Below are positions 12,391 to 24,885 of a stretch of 64,000 nucleotides of DNA, one piece after another; the stretch's first letter is position 1, and each line of letters opens with the position of its first letter. The stretch comes from Strongylocentrotus purpuratus. Its lineage: Eukaryota; Echinodermata; Echinoidea; Camarodonta; Strongylocentrotidae. The stretch is from assembly GCF_000002235.5 (NCBI RefSeq), contig NW_022145596.1, positions 5,142,352-5,206,351 of the forward strand. Direction: 5' to 3'. Both the position numbers and the translations under genes were made by a program. The notes under the pieces were generated by a model. It had not been told where the DNA came from. It made no database searches and saw only the letters and a program-made list of their open reading frames with translations.

Positions 12391-14985
12391 CACAATGTGC
12401 ATCATTTATCTGATCTGAAATTCGAGATTTGAATCAATGCTCACAGCCGTTGTGGCTAGAACATTAATTTATTACCCCTTCGGGCAAATATGGCTGGCAA
12501 AGTCAATGACCGCACCACTTTCTTCCCTTTCTTTATTTTAAGGACATTAATTTATCTCTCTCAGTTTCCTATACGCACACAATCATGCACATCACGAAAC
12601 AATTAAACGAACGGGAAGCAAGTTGGAAAACAGACAAACTCGCGTAGGACTATTACAACTATAGCATGTGGAAAATTCCACACACAAAAAACATATAAAC
12701 CAATTAAGGCGTTTGTCATTGTAAGACCTTTATAAGTGAATTTGACTTCATGGTATAAATCTAAAGGAGGCGGGGGGGGGGGGGGGGGGGGGCTTGGTAA
12801 CGGGATTCACCCGAATTAAGGAAAATATTATGTTATTACAGAATATATCGGACGCACCTATGAAGGGCGGAACGACAAATAACTTACGACGGATTGTCAG
12901 ATTTCATCGTCAAGCCCATGTGTTTATATTACATGACATAGCGCAAGTTCAAGAGATCTTTTCTATTGAATTTGCTGTCAAAATGTTTCCGCATCCATCA
13001 CTTAGGTTCTAATGGCTGTGGTTAGCTTAACACCTGCCTCTAGCGCTCTTTGTTTGTACCACACGATAAGCAGATGTCATTTTTTTTTCTTCAAATTTAG
13101 GATAGGAAATCCGATATCAATGTTAAATGTTGGTTTGTTGGATTCGTTAGATGGAGGGAAAATGTGCAAATTGACATAACATAGATCAAGGTCTTTGTTT
13201 TCATTTTCCGCCCATATTTTTCACCGTCAGTTTGTGCTCGGCTAAGGTTGAATTCGATCGATTAGCTAGGTTACGTACCGTACATGTAAATAAACTACTC
13301 CGTCAATAATGGGGAGAGGCAAATACACGAGGCCTACTTATTGTGTTACATCAGAATATACTACGAGAATAGTTTGGGCTTGTTTTTAATGCCTTTTTAT
13401 GAAAAAACAAAGAGATGCGAGATTCTCTCTTTTATAGCGCCATGTGGGTCCAGTCTCAAGTAAGCACTGGTGTCGCTTGGGCGTTGGTATACAGAGACAT
13501 TACCACGACGTAGGGAAAACAAAATAGACTATCAATAGGATTGCGAAGTCTTTATGCAAAAATATCTCCTTTTATGATTGTTATAAGCTTAAAAACGTCA
13601 GATGAGAGTCATGAAGAGAATCTTCTACTCCTGCTGAAAGCGCGAACTTAACATCTACCAAAGATTGATGTCCGTACACAATGCGAAACGGAACGGTTTG
13701 ATGTGTGCAAGGCTTCTTCGTTCAATGTTGATCTTGCAGAGCTGTACTTGCCGTGAGCGTGCACACGCGTGGGTGATATTGGCATATCGAATTCCAATGT
13801 ATGTAGTCCCATCTATAAATTGTCGTGACGGCTGTACCCAGAGTTTCTCACTTCCTTTCCTGCTCTCATTGTCTTTGTCTTCCCCACAGTTCGTCTCCCT
13901 ACTGTTGGCCCACTTATTTTTTCTCTCGATATTTACTTTAATCCCATTTAATCTTCATCTCTTTGTTTTCTCATCTTCCAGTTGTACATTCGAAATAAGT
14001 AGGGTTTGATGATCTTTTAGATATAAGGTCTAATTTCATTTCCAGCTAACTGTTTGATTTTCCCCTCCACTTCTTTGCACTTGATATATAGTTGCCCATC
14101 TTCGTCTCTGTACATAGACCTATGTCTCTTTTACTTCCTGCCACCTCCCTCGATAGTTACCTGTGACTCGTCATGTTTGTGACATTCCGTTTATTGTTAC
14201 TCCCTCCCATCCCTCCTCAAACGATCAGTTGCCCTCTCCCCTGGCGGATTTAATTGGGGGTGGGAGGCACATCCGACCCTTACTACCCTTTTAAAACCCA
14301 TTTTGCACACCTTGAGTACACCCCCTTTTACAAAATCCTAGATATACCCCTACCCCTATAGGTCTCCATATATACTCCTGCCCCGCCTATCCCCACCCTT
14401 TTCCCTCATCTTATAATTATATTGTCCCCCTCCCACCTACACGGTTACGCGCTATTTCCATTTCGTACCCTTCATCGCTCCTCGCACACACGAGTTTAGA
14501 CTAGTTTGCATGCTCAAACCTTTGTCACTCGTAGTCCATAATAGGGTCTGAACTGAACGACTATATCGACTGTAAAGACAGTCTACTGCACTCCATAGGC
14601 CATATACTTCAGATGCTCCTGAGTCAGAGACCGACAGAGTTATGCTAAGCTCAAGGCTTGATGGAATTGATTGGAAGTGTCAAACCAGAGTCTTTTTCCT
14701 GCAGACTACAGACTTGTGTGTTTGCCAGTCTGTCTGGGAGGGTAATATGTTAATCGATTGAACTTGGGGTTGTCTCCGATAAGAATTCTCCTGTAGCTAC
14801 GGGAATAACTGATAAATGAACATGATTAAGACGTGGGTAATTATTGTTTGATACGATGATATCAGTAACAAGAGTGTTGCGCTTCGAAAATGTCAAACAC
14901 AGGCCTCAAACTAGAAATGCAATCGTGTCACAACGATGTGCGTGCAATGACGACATGTTTCTACGAGCTTCTCTCGCCCTATCCA
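12391..14985. other. Non-coding stretch, G21 run inside
   Basis: No gene is supported. A G21 run lies at 12772-12792, the longest G run in the window. Around 14236-14300 a phrase with TGGCGGATTTAATTGGGGG followed by C-rich text resembles worn transposon ends seen elsewhere in the window, but no partner end was found. The plus-strand frame 13665-14009 runs into a CT-rich part and is not convincing. Confidence 0.55.
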
Positions 14986-14999
14986 GAGCAATTTGTACG

Positions 15000-16770
15000 A
15001 AGTCTGTAGCTTCTGTGATATTGGAGATAGGTAGGGCGAAAGAAAGGCCTCAACAGTGACCTTGATGGGATGGTAGTGACTATGCCTACGAAGTTTGAAA
15101 GAAATTGGGATAGGGGAAAGGACGTAGAAAGGGCTCGCAAGCACTGCGTGCAAAAACCAAGGGGATTTGGTGCATGTTCGTCATTGCAATCAAGATCGTT
15201 CTGGGGGTCAAAAGCGTGAACCCGATATGCCCCATAGACAATGCGTGTAATGCATGAGCGGAAAACTAACAGGATCTGTATTATGACCGGAGTTAAATTG
15301 TTTTTTCTCTCTCTCTTTAGGTCTCTTTATGGGCCGTATTTGGTATCATTAGAAAGAGAATTTCATGGTTGTTATTGTAAACCACTCACTTTTTTCTATG
15401 ATAATCCTATCGAAACACGTGATGTAAAATAGATTTATAGAACAAAATGGCGTCTTGAATGGCCCCCTCGACCAATTCTAAAAATCCGGTCACGAGGTGC
15501 CCTGCGTATTGGAACTCGGCATGTCACTGCAAATTTTCAAGGAAAAAAAAGGACATTTAAGGGGCGAAAAGTAGTCTGAAAAAATGACGTCCTAGCCGAT
15601 ACGTGTTCGATTTGGGCGGAAACTCGGCGGAATTCGTATAGTGACCTTTGTTCAAATGCGATTTATTCACAATTTTCTGTGTGAACATATACTATACTTG
15701 GTATCATGCGAAAGGGCACTCCATTGCGGTCAGTTTGACACCATTGTTATCTCCGCGCAATATATTGCACGCATTAAACGCGCTATTACGTAATGCATAG
15801 TAAATTCATCATTTTTGACGATAACTTTGCAACGCGGGCATTACAATTTATTAAACTTGGCAGACAGTTGTCACGTATATGGATACATATGTGTGCCAAG
15901 TTTCATTGATGTAGGTATAAAGATCGACATTTTAGAGCAAGTTTAAGTTAGTTTGGAATTTTCTTGAAAATGGCGAATTTGGAGGGCATTTTTCTCAAAG
16001 TCAGTCAGTGTAAGGGTATATAATTTTGTATATAGCTGGAAAGGGCATATCTTCAAGTATCTAAATCCAAAAAAGGGTACGGATTTGCCAAGCCATAATG
16101 GAGATACGGCCATAGAAAGAAAGCCAATTCTCAGAACTTTAGAGGGCGCTAGTTATGTTTTGCAAAGTCATTAGAGCGTGAAATTTGAGAAGGTTATGTG
16201 CAATTATGAGATAAAGATACTGTGTGATTAAAATACAAAACGGAATTTATATGAGAAAGTTATGGCAGTTTTAGATTATTTAGGGGTCAATTTTTCAAGA
16301 ATTTGAGAGATTGTTGACGGAGACGGTTTCAGATTTGAATTTTGAGTATGTAGATGGCATTTTGAAGGGCAGGTTATCCGTCGCAGATGAAAGGACATCT
16401 CTTAGACTATCTAGAGGAATTTGTTAGAAGTTTGTAGGATCTAGGATAGTGGAGATAGGAAGGAAGAAAGAAAGGCATTAAAATGGACAAGAAACGGACA
16501 AAATGGCGCCTGGATGGTTATGCATGAGTAATTTCGAAAATCGAAAAAGTAGGTGACCTTGATGAGATGCTACAGACTATGCCTATGAAATTTGAAAGGA
16601 AACGGACATGAGGAAAGCACCTTACTAGGAATAACAAACACTATGTGCAAAACGAATGGGATTTTTGGACGATAAGGAAAACACTACTAAGGAGGAGAAT
16701 ATTAATGGGGCAGAATGTGAACGAAAACAAGGCAATGACGAAGGTCGTCATTGCAATAAGGGAGAATTAT
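15000..16770. repeat. Old dispersed repeat with direct-repeat flanks
   Basis: Two diverged copies of one segment, in the same orientation, bound this block. Left copy about 15023-15200, right copy about 16452-16765. Shared phrases are GGAGATAGG...GAAAGAAAGGC, then GTGACCTTGATGNGATG, then GACTATGCCTA.GAA.TTTGAAAG, then CGTCATTGCAAT. The right copy has about 70 extra bases after the first phrase. The interior is purine-leaning and has recurring phrases such as TTGGTATCAT.NGAAAG (15339, 15698) and TGGAAAGGGCATATC (16037). No open frame of size is present. This is either two adjacent copies of a dispersed repeat or an element with very old terminal repeats. Confidence 0.6.
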
Positions 16771-16834
16771 TAACAGTATCTCGTTGCAACCTTCTTAGAG
16801 TCTTAGACGCCAACCCCATCAACTTGCTTTCTTC

Positions 16835-17045
16835 CCTAATTTGCGTTCTCTCCCTCTCTTTCTCGCGTTCCCTCCCTCTCTTTCTTGCGTTCTATCTCTC
16901 TCTCTCTCCTCCTCCTTTTCATCCCTCCTTTTCCCCCTCTCTCTTCACTTATCTATTTCTCCTCCTCTCTCCTTCTCTTTCTCTCTCTCTTCCATTCCCT
17001 CTCTCTTTCTTGTTCTCTCTATCTCGTTTTCTTTACATGTTTCTG
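16835..17045. repeat. CT-rich tract
   Basis: Long pyrimidine run with repeated CTCTCTTTCTCGCGTTCC-type and TCCTCCTCT phrases, interrupted by short non-CT bases. It directly follows the 15.0-16.8 kb repeat block. The three plus-strand frames through it are Ser/Leu/Phe low-complexity artefacts. Confidence 0.92.
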
Positions 17046-20000
17046 TTGCACCCTTAATGATTTTCATTTCTGATATTATCTATAGTTCCCATGTACAGAA
17101 GGACTGTGCTGCTACGTCTGATCTCTGAACACGCATCTCATAAATGCATTTCCCCTTTATACCCATGTACTGTGTGAAGCATGAATTTGAACATGTAATT
17201 TGCGGGGGTTCCAATGGGGTTCTCTGTCTGCACTCAAAAGCATGCTGTGTAAAGAAACACTTTGCAATTCACTAAAACCACAATATTATTAAAATCATAT
17301 ATATTTTGTGTAAATTCAAGTATTTTGAAATATAGTTATTTATCAGCATGGTTAGCATAGTTTGTTTGTTTATCTTATTTGCTATTGAAATTACCGCCTA
17401 ATTATGTAATAACTGCTAAAAGCAAGAGTATTTTATAAATGTTTCAGGAGCACAGTAGCATATTAATTCGCGGGCTTTACACAAACAAATCTGATCGTAT
17501 TATTTGACCCTCAAAATATTAAACAAGTTTGCACTCAGGCTTGGCCTGTCATGATCATGATTCCAAGTGATAGATAAAACACAAGCTAAAATTAATATGT
17601 TTCAACACCAGTCACCCCCCCCCCCCCCGAGGAGGACGCCAAATATGCTAAATTTAATGATAAAGAAAATCCAAAGAATTAGATTAAATAGAATGTCATT
17701 CACCCTTGATAAACGTGGTGGCAATTTGTTAGAATTCGGTGATTAGTTAAATGTCATCAGACTTCTTCTCATTTCCTCTTGGATTCTTGCTCCTTCTATT
17801 TAGTCTTTTTGACCTGTAATGCAATTTATACCCAGATTGCTAATCCGGAATTCCCTCCATATTTCATCCCAGCGGCAGCCTCGAAAATTAAGAGTAATTC
17901 CCTTGGTATGACTCACGGGTATAAGGCAATCGAAAATAAGGTATCGAACCACCCATATGTGTAGGAAAAGAAATCTTGTGTTTTCCCGCCATCCGTACGG
18001 GCGCAAACATTTTGAGCAGACGACATTATCTCATGAAACTCAATATAAACGCGTGACGCATCGCTCATGCATTCCATTGTGTTTCATTTGGTGATACCCC
18101 TCTCTCTCTCTCTCCCGATCTCCCAAGAGACAGACGACGTTTAAATTGATCATAAAAATGACCCTTAATTACCCACTATCTACTCTTTAAAAGCATCATT
18201 TTGCTTAGTAAGCAAGCATGCCCGAAACAGATTATTAGTTAAGCGCTCGGCGCGGTACATAATTCCCTCGCATATTGAGCAGGCAGTCACATTACCGTAA
18301 ACAAGATTTGGGAAGTAGTATGATAGAAAGGTTCTTTGCTCTAATTGTATTTAATTTGAGATGCCGAGAGCGATTTTATATCCCTGACATGAATATCAAC
18401 GTAGCCAGAGGTGAATCATGTGTATAAGAAACAGGGAAATAGGCGTTAACTTTGCAAGAGTTTAACGTGATAAAATAATTTAACATTCCCAATTCGCCTG
18501 AAAATATTCTTTCTGTAATATGATTACGATATAAGGAAAACACATTAATGTAGTAAAATAAGGTGAAGATACAACTTGGCGAATAGGGGCACAATTTGTA
18601 TTTTGACATATTCCTTTTAATCTCCAGGGGTGACAAACGGTTTTCACTTCCAATACTTTATGACAAAAATAATACAATGAAAGGCGTCGCTCTATTTCTA
18701 CCAAACATATATTGGGTTAGCCTGGAGAAGCGTTTAGCAGTTTTTGTTCATGTATTTCGTTGTTCATATTCCTTTTGTTTTATGGAATCATAAACATCAA
18801 TACCGAAAATATTACAGTATTTCTCTCCTATTTTGAGCTAGGATCTTCAACCTTCGGAGTACGGGTATCAGCATCAAGACTACATGTCAGTGTATAAGAC
18901 TAAATATAAAGTCGCGAGATGCCATATTGTAGCTTACCTCAAGGCAGAATAACGCAAGGATAAGTGTAAATCGAGTTAACTAGAAAGTGCAGATCGTCTT
19001 ATTTGATTGCTATACTGCGCCAATGTTTACCACTAAGTCCAGGGCACGACCTTATTTCTAAATGTTTACAGTTTTCCCCAAGGTATACGACCGTGCGTTG
19101 TACGTACGATGGCGCCATTTGTAAAAAAAGGGCGTTACCCTTATAAACTCAACGCTATGCAATTTAGCTTCTTTTGGGGGAGGGGGGGGGGGGGGGGGGT
19201 GTTGTGGTGTCGATGTATGAAAAGTGATATTACCTACATTGTGTTCACCGTTATAGCTATTCTTTTGGGAGGGAGTGGAGGGGAGGGAGCGCCCACACCC
19301 CTTTAGTGAAGGGGAGAGTGTAGTGCGATGTCGGTATATGAGGAAGAAAAAACACGATATTGTCATCATATTATAAGTCTATCATTCTAGATACTTTTGG
19401 GAACGGGTTGGGGGGGGGGGGTTCGGGTTGAAAGTCCTGCTTGGCCTGGGATTGTCATGGTACCTGTCTTTATAAAAGGATGCTACGTTCATTATTAGGT
19501 CATTGTCAACAAAACGCGTGTTTTTCGGGGCGAACATCTGGCTTGGCGACTTGGTATGCCCTACTGATTACATTGTATTCTGAAACCGCATTTTGTTGTT
19601 GATATTTATCTTGATTATATCGGGATATGGTTTGTCAACGTGAAGACTTAAAGGGGACGTCAGCCTTATTTCAAGTTAGGTTGGTGGAAAAAAAAAAAAA
19701 CGGTAACATTCTAAGGAAAACCCCGATAAAAGTTATATAAAAATAGTTAACATCTGTAAAATATCAAACCCAATTTGGAATCTTGATTAGATTGTATCGG
19801 GTTTCCTCACTCACATTGACTTTTTTGTATTTTAGTTTCTTACCTCTATTCAAACCATAGTAAATTTAGTTTACGAAGACTTGCCCATTTAGCTAATAGC
19901 AAATTTTCCGTCTACGACCTACTCCCCCCCCCCCGCAAGAATCAAAAGGATAGGAAGCCATAAATCATCTAATTTGACACATAAAATGAACAAAAGAAGA

Positions 20001-20280
20001 ATGAAGCACACAAAAATATCTATTTTGAAAATATGTCCATTCAACTAATTGCGGAGTCAATTAAGCGTGTTTCCATCTGCATATATTATTTCGGGTTTCT
20101 GGTTCATTGACGGTCCAAAGAAGACCGGCTTCGCGTGTAATTAAGCAGACAGTAATTAGTCTGCCATTATTTTATGATTGGCACTTGAGATGTGCCTGGA
20201 AGATTAATCCAATAAATGTTTAATGAACGAAGTGAAGTATAGTGTAGTCAATGGGCCAGTGGCGTATATGCGAATAGAAA
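17046..20280. other. Non-coding stretch with several G/C runs
   Basis: No gene is supported. C14 lies at 17615-17628, a G18 run at 19182-19199, about ten G at 19411-19420, an A13 run near 19689 and a C run at 19923-19934. Frames on both strands are short and unrecognised. Confidence 0.6.
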
Positions 20281-20650
20281 AGCGGTGTAGAAAGAGAATG
20301 AGAAAGAAGGAAGGAGAGAGAGAGAGAGAGAGAGAGAAGGGGGGGGGGGTAAAGAAATGTAAAGAGAAAGTTATTTGACTCTTTTCCCTTCTATCCAAAA
20401 CCGATTGTCTTTCTTTCTCGCTTTTCAAAAATACTCTAATTAGTAAGATGAAAATAAAAAGGTAAAACAATCTAGGACAGATGGAGAGTCTGAGATAGAG
20501 AAAAAATGATGATGAAAGAAAAAAAAAAGGGGTAGATGGAATAAAAGAGATTACTAATAGAGATGGGAGAGAAGAGTGAGTGATTTAAGAGAGAAACAGA
20601 GAGAACATTTGAGAGAGAGAGAGAGATAGAGAAAGAGGGGAGGGAGGAGA
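20281..20650. repeat. Two GA-rich tracts
   Basis: A (GA)n core at 20314-20337 runs straight into G11. A second purine-rich tract lies at about 20475-20645 with GAGAGAGAGAG near 20611-20625. The minus-strand open frames here are Ser/Leu/Phe artefacts. Confidence 0.93.
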
Positions 20651-22232
20651 ATGACACTATCCATCAGGTAATCGCACATGTTGTAACAACAATGATAAAC
20701 AATCCAACACCTTTATGACCTTGGGTACGTCATTTGATACCCGTCGTCATCACTGCCGCGGATAAGTTTCACTATCATGAAATCTGCAAAGTGCCAACGA
20801 AAACACCATGCACACTAGATACGCATAGTGCTAAAGAGCCTTCTGCACTTCTGCGAAACGCATTCCCCTTAATATATCCGTTCAAGTGAACATACCAACA
20901 TATCAACACACAAGAAGAAAATGATGCGCGCAGATGTGCGGCCACATATACCATCAAAGTAGCACCGGTGCTATCAGGTCACCTTGCTGCACGCACCATT
21001 TACCTTGGACCTGATTTCTTTACATGTTCGGGGATGAAAGATGATTGAAGATGACACCAATGATACTTCATCGGATCATAATCTCATTCACAGAAGGCAT
21101 TAATGGATTTCTCATTATCTTCTAGCATCTTTAGCTATAGGCTATATACGTTGTAAATATGAATCAGACAGATGGAAGTTATACGACTTTGATATAGACA
21201 GGGAATATTGGTGTATGTCATCGGTCAGTACTGTTGTGTGCCAACTTTAAATGAAATTTTCTTTCAAATTACTAAGTAATTTGTTCAAATTTCGAAAAAA
21301 AACGAACAAACCATATGCATTTAGTTGTTTTCAAAATTTAATTTAAGGGGAAAGAAGGATACAAAGGAGGATATGATAATAAGTGTTTCTATAGTAAGAA
21401 GTGGATCATTCAAAAATCAAACTGGATGTCAAAATCTAAAAGCATGAAAATTGCTACATTCTTGTAATCAATAATGGCAGAAACTCTGGAAATGCCACAG
21501 CTTGATCCAATAATCCAAATAATCAGGAATTCAACTCTGAATCGAAAGTTCAAATATTAATGTCAAATGCCGAGCAATCTCTCGCCATACTGTAGCTTCC
21601 CTAGTGATTTCACATCTTCGCAAGATTTGCACTTTCGATCGCAACGTGTTCACACTGCCCGAAATTCATTATCCCGTCTACTTGTGGGTAGCAACGACCT
21701 TTTTCGAACACTGGCACCCTGCAAAATTGGTGTTTATTAACCGTACATCGTATATACATTGAGTGCATTGCGTGGTAATGGGAACGGACCTTAAACCCGT
21801 TGGCGCTAACAAGATTGATTCTACACACTGTGTGTTTGCTCGAGAAGGGCCCCTTGTGATCCTCATGATTGCGAGAAAATCAGTATCCACAGCTCATCCT
21901 AGTATTTCTCGTATTCTCGTGGTGGAATTTCCCCGTTTCGAGAACATGCTTTTCATGTTTCAGTTTGATTTTCCCTTGTGTAGTATTTCGTTATGTTGGT
22001 AGACTTTAACCTTTGATTAATTTTGATATACTGTAGTAATTAAATTTGTATTACAATCTCTCACTCCTAAAAGATAATATGATTGATTTGGTGTTTTGGG
22101 CAATTGTTTTCCATGGAAAATTGAAATGAAATTTCAAATTTCGTCATTAGGTTTTTATATCCGGTTTTTGTCTTTTATTTACACAACTTTTGATATTACC
22201 TGTCCTTCTTTCGTTCTCCCTGTATCCAGTAA
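20651..22232. other. Non-coding stretch, nothing specific seen
   Basis: No gene, repeat or RNA can be supported. Overlapping frames at 21610-22002 on both strands sit in a part of slightly higher GC but match nothing known to me and have no clear splice sites. Confidence 0.5.
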
Positions 22233-22390
22233 ATACGTACTATCTCCCCTCCCCTCTCGCCCTCCCTCTCCCCCTTCTTTTTTTCTCTCTATCCTCCTTC
22301 TCCTCTCTCTCTCTCTCTCTCTACTCCTTTTCTTTCTTTCCTTCTCCCCTCCTTCTCTCCTTCTCTTTCTCCCTTTACCTTCTCATTCTG
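22233..22390. repeat. CT-rich tract
   Basis: Pyrimidine-rich with a (CT)n core near 22303-22322 and CCTTCTC repeats. It immediately precedes a CpG-dense patch. Plus-strand frames through it are low complexity. Confidence 0.92.
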
Positions 22391-22730
22391 TCACTTTCCT
22401 CGTTAGCGGCGCCACACCACGCCTCTCGATGTGCGTCTCTGCGTGAAACCCGCGCATAACGATGAGCTAATCGCTCGAAGATCGCATCGCCCATCCATAC
22501 CCTGGTGTCAATATATTACCGTCATACTCATAACAGATGGATACGAGATAAGAAGGTGGAGAAGACAACCTGCTATTTCGGAGACCTAAAACTTAAAATA
22601 TAAACGTGTGAATATTTTATTGGATTATATTCGTGCTTGCATGAAGCCGCGGGAGGTTGCAGGAAAGTGATATATTACCGGTGTGCATTGGAATGGAATT
22701 TTGAAGGTGTGGATTATTGGCGATTAATTT
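22391..22730 (+). promoter_or_regulatory. CpG-dense patch followed by a splice donor; possible untranslated first exon
   Basis: About 15 CpG occur within 22391-22500, including GCGGCGCC and ATCGCATCGCCC, beside a pyrimidine tract. About 230 bases later GTAAGT at 22731-22736 gives a near-consensus donor. The arrangement would fit a 5' untranslated first exon of a plus-strand gene, and the only recognised gene in the window (a formin) is on that strand 32 kb downstream. No transcript evidence exists, so this is a guess from composition and one splice signal. Confidence 0.2.
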
Positions 22731-22736
22731 GTAAGT

Positions 22737-24040
22737 GACTTTCCTGTAACTTATTTTAGTATGGATAGATTTATTTTATATATGCGTGGATTGAAATCGT
22801 GTTGTGAATATCAAGGTGTTGTTAGTCGGTGTATTGGATCATAGATGCTTCGAGAAACTCTTCAGCATTTCCTTTGTTTGTACTACACAGATGCGAGCAT
22901 AGGGTGGAGCCGGTGTACCCCCCCCCCCCGGTTAAAGGCTTCGAAAATAAAATCACTATTTATTGCGCATGAACAATCTAAGTGTTGTTCTGCCCATCTT
23001 CAGGGAATTTTCCACCCCTGGTATGTGAATTTCTGGATACGACACTGGATACGCCACGAATTGCAAACAAATCAGACTAAGGGTTGTTGCCCTCTTTTGT
23101 TAGTCATGCTTTTAAATTACGTTTGGCAAATTTATGTAGGAAACTCATGCAACACATTGTAATGATCTAAATTTATCTTTCATTTTTTCAAGAAGTATTT
23201 CATGTACTGTGTGTTTTTTTAGTCATCCTCCTTCTAATGAATTTTACATTGATATTGCCCCCATACGCACAGCCTTTAGAGATGACAATTTTCGACCCAG
23301 CACAGCGTGTAGTTTTAGTCACCCCCACCACATCATATCGCAAATAATTAATGATCTTATGCTGAGAAAATTTAAAGGAGACTTCAACGAACTCCATCTT
23401 GTGCCAGGTAACATTTTTGCCTTGCTCACAAATCCTGAAATCCTTATGCGATAGAAGAAAACCCGATTCTATACAATTGTTTTCATGATCATCAAAATAA
23501 ACGTTGCTTTACTTTGCAAAAAACTTCACGGTTTATTTTTTGAAGAGGGTGAAAAGTGCCTTTTTCGTTTACCACTTTTGGTCAGTGTTTGTCCAAGATT
23601 TTGACTAAAAGTGGCACGTTGGTCTTAAAATCCACCACCTGGGACTCGCTATACGTGACTGCACCTTTGTTTTCCTTCAAGAGGGTACTTGAAATACCTC
23701 AAAATCCCTTTCTTCTTGAAAATATTTAGCAACCTGCGGATTCAAAGTGTAAATTTGCCCATTCCCGATCCCTTATTTGATTGTTTGCTTATCTTTGGCT
23801 ACTTTGTTGGCTTGAAGGGCTATTTTCTGGATGAACGTAGTGGAATGTGTGATCTGTTTGAAACTACTTGTCAATATACCCAGCCTTTTAATTTATTTGT
23901 TATTATTATTATTATATTGTTATTATGTGTGTAATGTGCGTGTGTGTGCGCATGTGATTCAGAGAAAAAAAGATACATTAACTGATCAGAAGAAAAAATC
24001 TTTTTACGATGTTTATCGAATGGACTTACATAAAAAGTTG

Positions 24041-24071
<31 letters not shown>

Positions 24072-24424
24072 TGATTTGTAAATCAGCCTTCACATACCAC
24101 TCTGTCTCGCATTGCCCCTTAACCTTGTTAGTTTTAAAGTAGTTATGGCTTCATAGTCATATTGATACACCATTACATGTTGTGCAGTGACATGCTAGCA
24201 TAACGTTATGTCGGAGAAGAAACAAAATCGGCCAAATTATTCATAGACGGGACAAGCCGCTCCACTTTACTAATGGGTAAAATATTCATGAGATTCAAGT
24301 TCAATCCCTCAGACAAAATGTCACAGCCGTATGAACACATTCGAGTCGTCTGCTAAACTCATGAATAAGGTTGTTGTAGTGTAGTGTTTTAAATTTTCAA
24401 ACACATGAGATGCACATGTGCAGA
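22737..24424. other. Non-coding stretch with C12 run and (TA)14
   Basis: C12 lies at 22918-22929 and an uninterrupted (TA)14 at 24041-24068. The remaining sequence is AT-rich with no supported gene. Confidence 0.6.
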
Positions 24425-24565
24425 GGTTTCGCAGTCGGGTAGTTTAAATACTTGACTGAGGATGGGAAGGTCATGTGTTCGAGCCACTATGCATTTTTTT
24501 AATGTAATAAGCAAGGTATTTAAATTATTCCACGTTGCCTCTCTCCACCAGGGTGTATGAATTCA
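24425..24565 (+). mobile_element. tRNA-derived SINE, partial
   Basis: A degraded tRNA-like head ends in GGTCATGTGTTCGAGCC, which matches a Pol III B box. It is followed after a T-rich interruption by a body phrase (GCAAGGTATTTAAAT...CCACGTTGCCTCTCTCCACC) that matches the GCAAGGCATTAATCC...CACCCAGGTG type body of SINEs I associate with sea urchins. The 3' tail is not clear. The family name is not assigned. Confidence 0.6.
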
Positions 24566-24814
24566 TCAATATGATGCGAGCGTTAATTTGGTCATGTACT
24601 CATGTTAGCTTTTGTGCGCATATAAAAATGGTGACTTTTCGTTCCTCAGGGAGTGAAGAATGTGCAATGTGGGCAAGAAAGCTAATGACCAGATTATCTG
24701 TTACTATCAAGTATTGTATCATTATGTAATTGATTCGAACTTTTCGACTGCTACACTGTACACATAAACAATTAGGAGGCATGGTCTGAAGTCCTATACA
24801 AGGTAGCGTATTGA

Positions 24815-24885
24815 CTTGGGCTTCGAACCCACTACCTTCTGGTTTCAGGACTAATGCTCTATGTTCATCCGTACAATCACGCTTT
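24815..24885 (-). mobile_element. tRNA-like SINE head, reverse orientation
   Basis: On the minus strand the phrase GGTTCGAAGCC-like (plus strand GGGCTTCGAACCCACTACC) is a B box, preceded by an anticodon-arm-like segment (plus strand GGACTAATGCTCTA). It lies 250 bases downstream of a forward SINE piece, in inverted orientation. It is too short to name a tRNA parent. Confidence 0.5.

Noticed and set aside
16656..17128. 133- and 95-codon plus-strand frames
   Set aside because: Driven by the CT-rich tract (Ser/Leu/Phe/Pro).
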